Shown: positions 24,620 through 34,485, counted from the first letter of the stretch. The stretch: 64,000 bases of DNA from Nostoc sp. CHAB 5834 (GCA_020829485.1 JAIVFU010000007.1:1-64000), one strand, 5' to 3'. Notes: a model not told the origin generated them from the letters alone. Made by a program: numbers and translations.

Positions 24620-25524
24620 TGACTAATACACAACCACATATTTTAAGCGTCCCTCTCCCCCAAAGTGCCCACCGTTGGGCTGAGGAGTTTGCCGCCCAGC
24701 AAGATAATCCCCAAAAGGGAAAACAAGTTTATCTCAATACCCTGGCTGTCTATGCCGTTCACAGTTATCTCAAATGGCTGAACGTTGAGACAGCACTAAA
24801 TCAAGGTGACAGTTGGCATCGTGGTTTAAGGGCGATTTTTGATGTTGCTGATTTAGTCTTGCCTGGTGTTGGTAAGCTTGAATGTCGTCCTGTGTTACCG
24901 GGTGAGGCTGCTATAGTGTTGCCTCCAACTATGACACAAGAACGCATTGGTTATGTAGGAGTTCAGTTTAGTCAGCAATTAGATTACGTAGAATTACTAG
25001 GTTTTTTTCCAGCAAGGGAGATGAATGAATCACCAGCAATACTGCAAATAGCACAACTGCAATCATTTGATTCTCTTTTGGAAATTATACATAGGCGATC
25101 GCTATTAATAAATCTGCGTCAATGGGTTACGGGAATCTTCCAGCCAGATTGGCAATCCCCTGAGTTAGTGTTTGCTAACAATTTCAGAAGTAGTAGCACA
25201 ATGACTCGCCCTTCAACTAACTCTATTAGTCGGGCGAAGGTGATTAAATTGGAAAGCCAAGTACTGTTGTTAGTGCAGTTAACTCCCACAGATAGCGAAG
25301 TTTTTAATATTCGCCTACGAATTTATCCAGGTGATGATGCGATTCATCTACCACCAGATTTACAACTGATTGTCTTTGATGAAGCGGGAAACACTGGCAT
25401 GGAAGCGCAAACAAGAAGTGCAGATGATTGGATGCAACTAGAGTTTAGCTGTCAGCACGAGGAAAAATTCAGTGTCAAGATAGTGTTAGGGGAAACAAGT
25501 CTGATGGAAGAGTTTGTTGTTTAA
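24619..25524 (+). CDS. DUF1822 family protein
   Basis: 301 residues of the cyanobacterial DUF1822 family, which usually lies between a sigma-like gene and a CHAT gene. Typical segments: AHRWAEEFAAQQDNPQKGKQ and YLNTLAVYAVHSYLKWLNVE at the N-terminus, and later LLVQLTPTDSEVFNIRLRIY. It is predicted to be soluble with no known activity. Translation is coupled to the sigma-like gene by a 1-nt overlap, and the CHAT gene starts 21 bp downstream behind an AAGGAGA ribosome site. Confidence 0.85.
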   Translation: MTNTQPHILSVPLPQSAHRWAEEFAAQQDNPQKGKQVYLNTLAVYAVHSYLKWLNVETALNQGDSWHRGLRAIFDVADLVLPGVGKLECRPVLPGEAAIVLPPTMTQERIGYVGVQFSQQLDYVELLGFFPAREMNESPAILQIAQLQSFDSLLEIIHRRSLLINLRQWVTGIFQPDWQSPELVFANNFRSSSTMTRPSTNSISRAKVIKLESQVLLLVQLTPTDSEVFNIRLRIYPGDDAIHLPPDLQLIVFDEAGNTGMEAQTRSADDWMQLEFSCQHEEKFSVKIVLGETSLMEEFVV

Positions 25525-25545
25525 GACAAACAAAAGGAGACAGAA

Positions 25546-26562
25546 ATGGCAATCATCAAGTTGAAGCTCAGACGCAATTCAACAGATGGATTTTTGGTAA
25601 TTCTAACAGCGAAGAACTTGGATGAAGAAACAGAAGGATTTTTGCCTCCATTACCACCAAATTTAGAATTATCCTTTAATGAATGGCAGTCAGCTTATCG
25701 TCAAATTGAAGCTGTACGCTCTTGTGTTGCTCCCGCACCAGGGTTACGTCTTACACCCAAAAGTGTGACGATTCATTCTCACGGGGAACATACCGGAGCA
25801 GTCAAAGATTATCTGAATCAATGGCTCAACTCTGGAGATAGCAGGTGGCAACCAATCCGGGATAGATTAATTGCGATCGCTCAACAATTACATCAGTCAA
25901 ATGATGAGATTCGCGTGATAATTGATGCCAAAGATATCGATTTACGCCGCCTTCCTTGGCAAGCGTGGAATTTATTAGAAGAACACTATCCCAACGCCGA
26001 AGTTGCCCTCAGTGCGCCCAAAAGCTCGAATCCTAAGATAAATAAACTAGTTCCTAAAAGCACAAAAGTCAGAATTTTAGTTGCTGTGGGCAGAAGTGAC
26101 GGGATTAATACAAAAGATGACTTAAAGGTAATTCAAGATTTAGAGAGAGATGGAGTAGAAGTACGCTGTTTAATTAAGCCTAGCCGCCGGGATTTGTGTG
26201 ATGCTCTTTGGGATGAAGAAGTCTATCATATTTTCGTTTTTACGGGACATAGTGGAAGTCAAGAAGATGGGCAGATAGGTTGGATTGAACTTAACGATGA
26301 AGAGAGTTTGACTATTGAGGAATTTAAGGAGGCTTTGAAGCAAGCTATTGAGAAAGGATTACAGTTAGCAATTTTTAATTCTTGTGATGGTTTAGGATTA
26401 GCTAACCAACTTGCCCAAATACATTTACCTCAAGTTATTATCATGCGGGAACCTGTTCCGGTACAGGAATTCGGATGTTGTTGGAAGGACAACTTACCTT
26501 TTCGCAATCTTCCCGCCCGATCGCAGACAGAGAGTATCAACAAGCTCAACAACGGGGCTTGA
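25546..26562 (+). CDS. CHAT-domain (caspase-like) protein, C-terminally truncated
   Basis: 338 residues. The caspase-like fold occupies about 130-305: RLPWQAWNL, ILVAVGRSDGI, the catalytic His235 in FVFTGHSG and catalytic Cys280 in AIFNSCDGLGLANQL, so the dyad is present. After residue about 309 (MREPVPVQEF) the sequence leaves the family, which normally continues with the last CHAT helices, and ends in 29 unrelated residues. The following reading frame starts in the middle of a PstS-like domain. The DNA thus looks like a CHAT-membrane-PBP gene with an internal deletion. Expected role: protease-like signalling effector with a sensor domain. Confidence 0.8.
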   Translation: MAIIKLKLRRNSTDGFLVILTAKNLDEETEGFLPPLPPNLELSFNEWQSAYRQIEAVRSCVAPAPGLRLTPKSVTIHSHGEHTGAVKDYLNQWLNSGDSRWQPIRDRLIAIAQQLHQSNDEIRVIIDAKDIDLRRLPWQAWNLLEEHYPNAEVALSAPKSSNPKINKLVPKSTKVRILVAVGRSDGINTKDDLKVIQDLERDGVEVRCLIKPSRRDLCDALWDEEVYHIFVFTGHSGSQEDGQIGWIELNDEESLTIEEFKEALKQAIEKGLQLAIFNSCDGLGLANQLAQIHLPQVIIMREPVPVQEFGCCWKDNLPFRNLPARSQTESINKLNNGA

Positions 26563-27182
26563 GCCTGAAACAAATTCCAGTGGCTTTGGAAGGATTAGCG
26601 ATCGCTGTTCACCCCGATCTGCAAATTCCAGGGCTAACCTTGGGGCAAATCAAAGATATTTACACTGGTAAAATAACTAACTGGAATCAGGTTGGTGGCC
26701 CTAACCTCAAAATTACTGCTTACTCCCGTCGCTTTGAAGATGGAGGCACTGTAGAGTTCTTTGCTAACAACGTTCTCAGTGGAGAAAAGATTGGAAGTCA
26801 CGTAGTATACGTCTACGATACAACAGATGGACTGAGAAAATTAGCAAGCGATCGCAGTGGTATTTACTACGCTTCGGCTCCAGAAGTCGTCCCTCAATGT
26901 CAGATTAAACCATTGGCGATCGCTAAACAAGGGAACAATTTTGTAGCGCCTTATATAGAACCTTTGATTAAAGCCGATCAATGTCCGAATCAACGGAACA
27001 AGTTAAACATTGATGCTTTTAAAAAAGGTCAGTATCCAATTACACGCCAGATGTTTGTCATAATTAAGCAGAATAATAATAACAGTTTAGAACAACAAGC
27101 GGGTGAGGCATACGCCAATATGTTACTAACAAATCAGGGACAAAAACTGATGAATGAAGCTGGATTTGTGCGTATCCGTTGA
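26466..27182 (+). pseudogene. PstS-like substrate-binding domain, 5' truncated
   Basis: The frame GIRMLLEGQLTFSQSSRPIA is open from the deletion junction (about 26466) and an ATG at 26475 could start a protein of 235 residues. It continues ADREYQQAQQRGLSLKQIPV, GLAIAVHPDL, LGQIKDIYTGKITNWNQVGG and TVEFFANNVLSG, the second part of a PstS-like fold. The first strand, the phosphate loop and the membrane anchor expected before it are gone. In related cyanobacterial proteins this domain is joined to a CHAT domain; here it is in another frame. It could still be made as a fragment but would not be exported. Confidence 0.7.
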
Positions 27183-27274
27183 ACAAGAAACCCTCATGTA
27201 GAGACGCGATTTATCGTGTCTTCACCGTATTGAGTTTTGATTCCAAAAATTGGATAATTTATTTTTTGGAGTTC

Positions 27275-27309
27275 GTTAAAAAGAAAGTGACTCTGAAACT
27301 CAGAGCCAC
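27275..27309 (-). terminator. Rho-independent terminator of gnd
   Basis: Minus-strand hairpin GTGGCTCTGA/TCAGAGTCAC (one G-U pair) followed by TTTCTTTTT, 65 bp after the gnd stop. Confidence 0.75.
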
Positions 27310-27373
27310 CCTTAAAACTGTATTCTGAAACTTTTTAAGTTTTCACAATATCCTGATGTAGATGTGTGAAAAT

Positions 27374-28804
27374 TTACTTCTTAGCTTCAGCAATAGGTAC
27401 CCATTCAGTGTGGAAACTTCCGGGCTTGTCAAGACGCAGGTAGGTATGTGCGCCGAAGTAGTCGCGTTGTGCTTGAGTCAAGTTTTGAGGTAAGCGATCG
27501 CGGCGATAGCTGTCAAAATAATCCAAGGATGCGCTAAATGCGGGTACTGGAATTCCTACTGTTGCAGCTGTCGCAATCACTTCCCGCCAAGCAGTCTGTC
27601 TGTCGAGAATTGTCTGCTTAAATTCGGGAGCTAACAGCAAGTTAGGCAAAGCTGGATTTTCGCTAAAAGCCTTCTTAATCTTATTCAAGAAGCGAGCGCG
27701 AATAATACAACCACCTTTCCAAATCCGCGCCATTTCGCCCAGATCCAAATTCCAGTTATATGTTTTTGAAGCTGTGGATAGCAACGCCATCCCTTGAGCA
27801 TAAGAACAGATTTTTGAGCAATAGAGAGCATCGCGTACTTTATTGATAAAGTCCTTGGTTTGCCCGTCATACTTGCCGCTGGGGCCTGTGAGGACTTTAG
27901 ATGCTGCAACCCGCTCATCTTTAATCGAAGAGATAATCCGGGCATTAACTGCTGCTGTAATTGTGGGAATAGCAACTCCCAATTCCAATGCAGTTTGTAC
28001 AGTCCAACGCCCAGTTCCCTTTTGACCGGCTGCGTCAACAATCAAATCCACTAGGGGTTTTTTTGTTTCTGGGTCAATATATGGGAAGATATTCTTCGTG
28101 ATCTCAATCAAAAATGAATCGAGTTCATCGGTGGTATTCCATTCAGCAAACACATCATGTAGCTGACTAGGGTTTAATCCAGCGACATTTTTCAGCAAGT
28201 CGTAGGCTTCAGCAATTAGCTGCATATCGCCATACTCAATGCCATTGTGTACCATTTTGACATAATGACCAGAACCACCAGGGCCAATATAGGTTACACA
28301 AGGGCCATCATCGACTTGGGCAGCAATTTTGTTGAAAATTGGTGATAGAAACTCGTAAGAGCTTGTTGTACCTCCAGGCATCAGAGATGGGCCATTCAGC
28401 GCCCCTTCTTCACCGCCACTGACACCCATACCAAGATACCGAAGCCCTGCGGGTTCTAATTCCTGAGTGCGTCGTTCCGTATCTTCAAACCAAGAGTTGC
28501 CACCGTCGATAATGATATCGCCTTCCTCTAACAAGGGTTTGAGTTGAGCAATCACCGCATCCACTGGCTTACCAGCTTGCACCATTACTAGAATTTTGCG
28601 GGGACGTTCCAATAAGGCAACGAATTCTTCCAAGGTAAAGGCGGCTTTGACGTTCCGTCCTGTAGCACGCTGCGCCATAAACGCATCCGTTTTTTCTCGG
28701 GAGCGGTTGTAAACTGCAATTGGGAAGCCATTGCGCTCCACGTTTAGAGCGATGTTCTCACCCATAACGGCTAATCCAATCACACCAAAGCTTTGTAGTG
28801 TCAT
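27374..28804 (-). CDS. gnd: 6-phosphogluconate dehydrogenase (decarboxylating)
   Basis: 476 residues. Catalyses oxidative decarboxylation of 6-phosphogluconate to ribulose 5-phosphate with NADP+ in the oxidative pentose phosphate pathway, the main night-time and heterocyst source of NADPH. The N-terminal Rossmann loop FGVIGLAVMGENIALN, the family signature DDGPCVTYIGPGGSGHYVKM and KMVHNGIEYGDMQ with catalytic Lys, and IWKGGCIIRARFLNKI are all present. Start chosen at ATG 28804 (MTLQSFGVIG), because the 40 residues before it are unlike the family. A terminator follows. Confidence 0.95.
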   Translation of the reverse strand: MTLQSFGVIGLAVMGENIALNVERNGFPIAVYNRSREKTDAFMAQRATGRNVKAAFTLEEFVALLERPRKILVMVQAGKPVDAVIAQLKPLLEEGDIIIDGGNSWFEDTERRTQELEPAGLRYLGMGVSGGEEGALNGPSLMPGGTTSSYEFLSPIFNKIAAQVDDGPCVTYIGPGGSGHYVKMVHNGIEYGDMQLIAEAYDLLKNVAGLNPSQLHDVFAEWNTTDELDSFLIEITKNIFPYIDPETKKPLVDLIVDAAGQKGTGRWTVQTALELGVAIPTITAAVNARIISSIKDERVAASKVLTGPSGKYDGQTKDFINKVRDALYCSKICSYAQGMALLSTASKTYNWNLDLGEMARIWKGGCIIRARFLNKIKKAFSENPALPNLLLAPEFKQTILDRQTAWREVIATAATVGIPVPAFSASLDYFDSYRRDRLPQNLTQAQRDYFGAHTYLRLDKPGSFHTEWVPIAEAKK

Positions 28805-29020
28805 AAAAAATTTCTGGCTAACTCTTGCAGATCCTTTTACTTTAAGGGTAGTCCGATATTTTCCGTTCTCTCCTAAAGAAGACCTTAAGACTTGATATAA
28901 ATGACAAAAATCCACAACTAACACGGATAATTAATTTTAAATTGTATCTAAATCAACAATTGACTGGCAAAATTTGCAAAATTGAAATAATCAAAGGACG
29001 TAGTAAGGAGTAACCAAAGA

Positions 29021-29758
29021 ATGCTGGCATTTGTCCTAGCTTTAGTGGTCGGTGTTGGTAGTTTAGCCATCTACATAGCAGCTTTCTTTTTTCCAGAAAT
29101 CCACCGCAAGAATGACTTTATCTGGAGTGGTGTAGGACTTTTCTACGCCTTAGTCCTATGGGTGTTTGCACCACGCATTACTGGAGGTTTGTTGCTGGGT
29201 CATGTGGCTAGTGTGGCTCTTTTGGTCTGGTTTGGCTGGCAAACTCTATCATTACGTCGCCAATTGACCCCGCAGGTACAACAAACCCAAGTACCCAGTG
29301 CTGAGACGGTGAAAACTGGTATTCAGGAACAAGTAAATAAGTTCTCTCTTCAGGAACGGCTGGGACAGTTGCAAAAAGGTCTTGGTAGCACCTTCAGTGG
29401 CGCGAAAGATAAAGTGCAACAGACTGTGAGTAAAAAAACACCCACAACCCCCAAACCTGAAGACATTACCTCTGTACTGGCAGAGAAACCTGCTGTTGAG
29501 ATTATCGACAAAACTACTGCCATACCAGAACCACCAGCAGAGGAGACAGTTACTACTGACACCGAAGCCAAAACCGAGAGTGTACCGGAAGCGATTCCAC
29601 CACATCCCCCATCTCTTGAATTGGTGGAAGCAGCGCAACTAGATTTTGAAATTGAGGAGAAGCAACCGATTCCCGTAGAAGAAATTGCGCCGGATGCGGT
29701 ACTCGCTCCTCCGGCGGAAGCACCACCGGAAGAAATACCGCCTAATCAAGCTAGTTGA
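29021..29758 (+). CDS. ycf66: Ycf66 family protein
   Basis: 245 residues. The first 85 residues form the Ycf66 region, with three hydrophobic helices (VLALVVGVGSLAIYIAAFFF, GVGLFYALVLWVF, LLLGHVASVALLVWFGW), found in cyanobacteria and some plastids. The remainder is a Pro/Glu/Thr-rich, probably disordered cytoplasmic tail (EPPAEETVTTD, AIPPHPPS, EIAPDAVL). Function unknown, conservation suggests a thylakoid role. A purine-rich AAGGAGTAA stands before the ATG. Confidence 0.85.
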   Translation: MLAFVLALVVGVGSLAIYIAAFFFPEIHRKNDFIWSGVGLFYALVLWVFAPRITGGLLLGHVASVALLVWFGWQTLSLRRQLTPQVQQTQVPSAETVKTGIQEQVNKFSLQERLGQLQKGLGSTFSGAKDKVQQTVSKKTPTTPKPEDITSVLAEKPAVEIIDKTTAIPEPPAEETVTTDTEAKTESVPEAIPPHPPSLELVEAAQLDFEIEEKQPIPVEEIAPDAVLAPPAEAPPEEIPPNQAS

Positions 29759-30289
29759 ATGCAGTGAAATCCAATGTTAACCTAATATGATGTTGGGTTT
29801 CACTATTTCCATCTATAGGACTAATATTTGATTTCTGAAAAAGCTCCATACAGATCGAAAAGCCTAATTCCCCACTCCCCGCCCACATAGATAATTTCAA
29901 AAATTAAATACGATTCCTATATCAGTGTGGGATAATTATTTTGTAGAAATATAAAAAAGTTGTACAATTTTGCAGTTTGTAACCCCTATATTACCGTTGG
30001 CATCCAGGCGAATTATAAAAATAAAGTTGTACAATTTTCCCAAAACTCGTCATAATATTGATAAATAAAAAAGTTGTATAATATCTCAAAAGCAAGCCTT
30101 ATAAGGGTTTGCAACAAAACTCTGGAAATCCTGTTTTAGTATTTATATTAAAAACAAAGGCTATAATATAGCCTTCATCAATCCAGAGAACTCGTTCTAT
30201 GAAGCTATTACCTGATTCATCTACACCCACAGGATAAATTGTACAACTTTTTTATTGTTGTACAATTTATTTGGAAGTCCCTCAATAGA
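29759..30289. other. Intergenic region between convergent genes with repeated TTGTACAA boxes
   Basis: Five boxes: 29960-29967, 30027-30034, 30074-30081 (TTGTATAA), 30239-30246 and 30258-30265, each flanked by A or T runs (AAAAGTTGTACAATTTT). The first three lie in the same orientation; the fourth (AAATTGTACAACTTTTTT) is inverted, so 29953-30254 has inverted ends. Because ycf66 and glmS converge here, these are not ordinary promoter operators. No coding frame of note; an AAGGCTATAATATAGCCTT hairpin lies at about 30156. Confidence 0.65.
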
Positions 30290-32173
30290 CTATTCTACCG
30301 TTACAGACTTAGCTAAATTCCTCGGTTGGTCAACGTCTAAACCGCGACGGGCGGCAATATGATAAGCCAATAATTGCAAAGGAACTACTGTCAGAATTGG
30401 AGAAAGTAATTCTTCTACATGAGAGACGGGAAGAAGATCGTTAAAGATTTCCGCAGCTTCGCCGTCGTTGACGGGAGTAACGCCAATTAACCGAGAATCT
30501 CTAGCTTTGGCTTCTTGAGCATTAGAAATAACTTTTTCGTACACACTACCAGGAATTGCGATCGCAACTACTGGTACTTTCGCATCTAAAAGTGCGATCG
30601 GGCCATGTTTCATCTCTCCAGCCGGATACCCTTCGGCGTGAATATAGCTAATTTCTTTTAATTTCAACGCCCCTTCCAAAGCAATAGGAAAGTTAATTCC
30701 CCTCCCCACAAAAATGAAATCTTGGGTTTCGGCAAATTCATGGGCTAGCTGTTCAGTTAAACGTTCTTGACTTTCCAAAGTTGCCTCAATTTCTTTAGGA
30801 ATCTGCCGCAACCCATTAATAATTTTCTCTAAAATATCTTTTGAAACTGTCTGACGACGAGCTGATAAATCCAATGCCAATGCATAAAACGCCATCAATT
30901 GAGCGGTAAAAGTTTTCGTCGCCGCTACCCCAATTTCAATTCCCGCTAAGGTACTAATGATATGCGGCACCAGATGACCAAGGCTACTTTCCGGGCGATT
31001 AGTAATACCTAGTAGTCGCGCTTGATATTTAGCTTCTTTCCCCTGGCGACGCTCTTTTTCCATCGCCAAAGCTGCTAAAGTATCGGCGGTTTCACCTGAT
31101 TGGGTAACACCGATGATTAACGTGTTAGCCGTTACGGGTGATGGTGCATAACGATACTCAGAAGCGTAATGTACTTGGGTTGAAATTTCTGCTAATTGTT
31201 CGAGTAAATATTTACCGATTAATGCTGCGTGCCAACTCGTACCACAGGCGACGATCTGAATTTGTTCTAAATCGGTGTATAAATCCGCAGGTAAAGCAAG
31301 ATTGATTGGCGATTCAGTAGATTCTCCAAAATTATTAAAGTAAGCGTCTAAACTAGCTCTTACTACCCCTGGTTGCTCATGGATTTCTTTGAGCATGAAG
31401 TGTTTGAATCCCTGCTTTTCTACCATTGCAGGATTGAAGTTAAGCAGCCGGGGTTGTTTTTTCAACCTGTCGCCAGCAAAATTGTAAATCTCAACGCCCA
31501 AAGGTGTGAGGCGGGCAATTTCGCCATTTTCCAGAGGTAGCACTGCACGGGTGTAGGCAACGATCGCTGGCGTGTCAGACGCACAAAAGAACTCTCCTTG
31601 CCCAAAACCAATTACCAAAGGTGCTTGTTGGCGAACAACAATCAATTCATCGGGGTAGTCAGCAGAAATAACTGCGATCGCAAATGCCCCTTGCAAGTGG
31701 TTAACTGCTTGGCGAATTGCTTCTAGGAAGGGGGATGAGGAAGATGAAGGGGGAAGATTCTTTAAAAATTCGGCTATAAGATGGGGAATTACTTCTGTAT
31801 CGGTTTCAGAAAGAAACTTGTGTCCTTTTCCTTTGAGTTCCTCGCGTAAGTCGCGGTAATTTTCGATAATACCATTTTGCACCACCGCTACTCGCTTTGC
31901 CGTATCCATGTGAGGATGGGCATTGTACTCTTCTGGTTTACCATGAGTTGCCCAGCGTGTGTGACCAATACCAATCTGCGCGGGCGTTTCTATTTGTTCT
32001 AGTTTAGAACGCAGGTTATGCAGTTTGCCCTTTGCCCGCACACAATTAACCTCACCTTCCCAAACAGTGGCGATTCCAGCCGAATCGTAGCCCCTGTACT
32101 CTAGTTTTTCCAGCCCAGCCAGTAAAATGTCTGTCGCCACTTGAGTGCCTATATATCCAACGATTCCGCACAT
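30290..32173 (-). CDS. glmS: Glutamine-fructose-6-phosphate aminotransferase (isomerizing)
   Basis: 627 residues. Makes glucosamine 6-phosphate from fructose 6-phosphate and glutamine, the first step towards UDP-GlcNAc for peptidoglycan and lipopolysaccharide. The protein starts MCGIVGYIG, with Cys2 as the catalytic nucleophile of the glutaminase domain (1-245, including GHTRWATHG); two SIS domains follow, with CGTSWHAAL, TQSGETADTLAAL and, at the end, RNLAKSVTVE. Length fits the family. A 16-residue Ser/Pro stretch near residue 140 (LPPSSSSSPF) is a local expansion. Single gene, convergent with ycf66. Confidence 0.95.
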   Translation of the reverse strand: MCGIVGYIGTQVATDILLAGLEKLEYRGYDSAGIATVWEGEVNCVRAKGKLHNLRSKLEQIETPAQIGIGHTRWATHGKPEEYNAHPHMDTAKRVAVVQNGIIENYRDLREELKGKGHKFLSETDTEVIPHLIAEFLKNLPPSSSSSPFLEAIRQAVNHLQGAFAIAVISADYPDELIVVRQQAPLVIGFGQGEFFCASDTPAIVAYTRAVLPLENGEIARLTPLGVEIYNFAGDRLKKQPRLLNFNPAMVEKQGFKHFMLKEIHEQPGVVRASLDAYFNNFGESTESPINLALPADLYTDLEQIQIVACGTSWHAALIGKYLLEQLAEISTQVHYASEYRYAPSPVTANTLIIGVTQSGETADTLAALAMEKERRQGKEAKYQARLLGITNRPESSLGHLVPHIISTLAGIEIGVAATKTFTAQLMAFYALALDLSARRQTVSKDILEKIINGLRQIPKEIEATLESQERLTEQLAHEFAETQDFIFVGRGINFPIALEGALKLKEISYIHAEGYPAGEMKHGPIALLDAKVPVVAIAIPGSVYEKVISNAQEAKARDSRLIGVTPVNDGEAAEIFNDLLPVSHVEELLSPILTVVPLQLLAYHIAARRGLDVDQPRNLAKSVTVE

Positions 32174-32244
32174 TGTTCACACCACTTTTTTTCAGGATGA
32201 TTAAATCCAGTATAGTTCTTAGCACAAACTCGACGTTTTGCAAA

Positions 32245-32268
32245 GAAAAAAGGGAGTAAATTACTCCC
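32245..32268 (-). terminator. Rho-independent terminator downstream of psaC
   Basis: Minus-strand hairpin GGGAGTAATTTACTCCC followed by TTTTTTC. It lies between psaC and glmS, both on the minus strand, and should end the psaC transcript. Confidence 0.75.
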
Positions 32269-32311
32269 TCTACCACTAGGTATTTCTAAAGGTGCTTTCT
32301 ATTAAGAAACT

Positions 32312-32556
32312 TTAAAAGTTTTGAACACTGAGGTCTGAGTTCTGAGTGCTGAGTGAAGAATCAAGAAATTGTTTTTTTTGATTTACTTCTTTTGCCTCAG
32401 AACTCAAGACCCAGAACTCAGCGAGAACTCTGAGCAAAGCAAAGGCTTGCGCCTCTCCCTTGTGTCCAAGGGAGACAAGGCAACAGTTCTGGAAGAACGG
32501 TTGGGCAGTAGACCCCGCATTGCGATCAGAAGTTCGGTGACTTAGCACTGAGCTTT
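32312..32556. other. Repeat-rich spacer downstream of psaC
   Basis: Contains CTGAGTTCTGAGTGCTGAG heptamer-like repeats (32334-32352) and their complement (32396-32420), forming a long imperfect hairpin, plus the palindrome CTCCCTTGTGTCCAAGGGAG at 32454. No gene. Confidence 0.6.
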
Positions 32557-33304
<748 letters not shown>

Positions 33305-33427
33305 GAGGTTTCGGCTTTACAGGTTTATGTTGAAGATGATTTAGTCGAAGATGTCCTGCCACAAAGCGTTGAATCTCTCCGCGATCGCTACATGGTATTG
33401 GCGCGTCTTGGTGTCAGCTTCAGCTAA
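33305..33427 (+). pseudogene. Remnant of an unidentified protein
   Basis: The frame EVSALQVYVEDDLVEDVLPQ continuing SVESLRDRYMVLARLGVSFS before TAA has real protein character but no start codon. It is likely the tail of a deleted gene. Family not recognised. Confidence 0.3.
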
Positions 33428-33600
33428 AATTCCTTTAAAACCTCGTTTACAGCCTCTGGCTTCTGCCGCAAGTCTTGAGACGGCAGCCTCCATTAAGCAT
33501 TCCCAGTATCTGACTGGGAACCAGAGAAAGGAGAGAATTTATAAAAGCTGTATATTTGGGTTTTTAAATCTGGCAAACTCATAATTTTTACTTTTCAATA

Positions 33601-33837
33601 TCAAAGAATTTCTGAAATCGCAAACTCATCAGTTATAGCAGCAATTTCTGTTGGAATATTTGCCTCATTAACCATTACTTCCAGTTGTTCTTCCGAATTT
33701 TTGGCATCAGGTAATTTATCTTTTGTATACTCACTTTCTCGGATTTGCCGAGCAATAGTCTCTAGCAGCCAAAGTTGTTCTTCCACAGACAAGGCACGGA
33801 CGGAGCGCTCGATTTCTAGTAAATTCGGTGATATCAT
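33601..33837 (-). CDS. Putative antitoxin-like protein (orphan)
   Basis: 78 residues. The N-terminal helix SVRALSVEEQLWLLETIARQ is typical of the short helical antitoxins paired with PIN or RelE-like toxins in cyanobacteria. The C-terminal 35 residues are acidic and would bind a toxin. No toxin gene is next to it: the 230 bp downstream hold only a small remnant. It may be an orphan antitoxin or serve a toxin elsewhere. Confidence 0.5.
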   Translation of the reverse strand: MISPNLLEIERSVRALSVEEQLWLLETIARQIRESEYTKDKLPDAKNSEEQLEVMVNEANIPTEIAAITDEFAISEIL

Positions 33838-34047
33838 TTTGCCTCTGATTCTAAGCGGGACGTATTTTTCAAAGATATTATGTTCAGTCTATCTGCAAAA
33901 GTATAGAGCATCGCAAATCTTCCATCATTTTCCCCAAGTTTATCTTTTCACAAATCATAAGAGATTGCTATAAATAACCAAAAACCAGTTTGATGACTTT
34001 TTAATTAGGTATTCCTGCTGAAGCAAAATGTACGCTAAACTGGCTAC

Positions 34048-34416
34048 ATGAATTACGAAACAGCTCGGAAACTCCTCATAGATCAGACAATCACAACCGA
34101 GGAAAACCCAGATGCGCTGTTGACGCGTATGAAACAAGGGAAACCACCGGTACCCGGTCAGATCACCTCGATTTTGTTGGCATTGAAAGTGGTGTTTGAA
34201 GCCCTCAAAGATGCAAAGAGCCTAGACCGAGAGCTGGCTTTGACCCTTTATCAGTTAAGCATTAAGGCGCAACAGCTATTTGCCGCAGGGCGTAAAGCCG
34301 GGGTTGATTGGCCGCCGCTACTGAAAGAAGATTTGCTACGAATTTCCTTAGCATCTGAAAGTATCTTTTCGGGTACATGGCAAACCCTCGCTCCTATAGG
34401 GTTGGGGAAGTTGTAG
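34048..34416 (+). CDS. Conserved cyanobacterial protein
   Basis: 122 residues, soluble, largely helical: MNYETARKLLIDQTITTEEN, then PDALLTRMKQGKPPVPGQIT, a hydrophobic helix SILLALKVVFEALKDA, and RELALTLYQLSIKAQQLFAAG with the final WPPLLKEDLLRISLASESIF. I know such proteins from many cyanobacteria, sometimes labelled dethiobiotin synthetase; no P-loop is present, so that label is not supported. Single gene. Confidence 0.65.
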   Translation: MNYETARKLLIDQTITTEENPDALLTRMKQGKPPVPGQITSILLALKVVFEALKDAKSLDRELALTLYQLSIKAQQLFAAGRKAGVDWPPLLKEDLLRISLASESIFSGTWQTLAPIGLGKL

Positions 34417-34439
34417 AACACCAATTCAGTCATATTTAA

Positions 34440-34485
34440 ACGAGAAAGGATGAGGGGGATGAGGGGGATGAGGAGGCAGGGGAAG
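34440..34485. repeat. GAGGGGGAT minisatellite
   Basis: Three imperfect copies of GATGAGGGG, followed by a GAGGCAGGGGAAG tail. Simple repeat downstream of the preceding gene. Confidence 0.6.

Noticed and set aside
29953..30265. TTGTACAA boxes as LexA or NtcA sites
   Set aside because: NtcA needs GTA-N8-TAC and cyanobacterial LexA sites have a wider spacing; the boxes also do not precede a gene.
32312..32548. 78-codon minus-strand frame after psaC
   Set aside because: It is made of CTGAGTTCTGAG repeats and a palindrome, and translates to low-complexity sequence.
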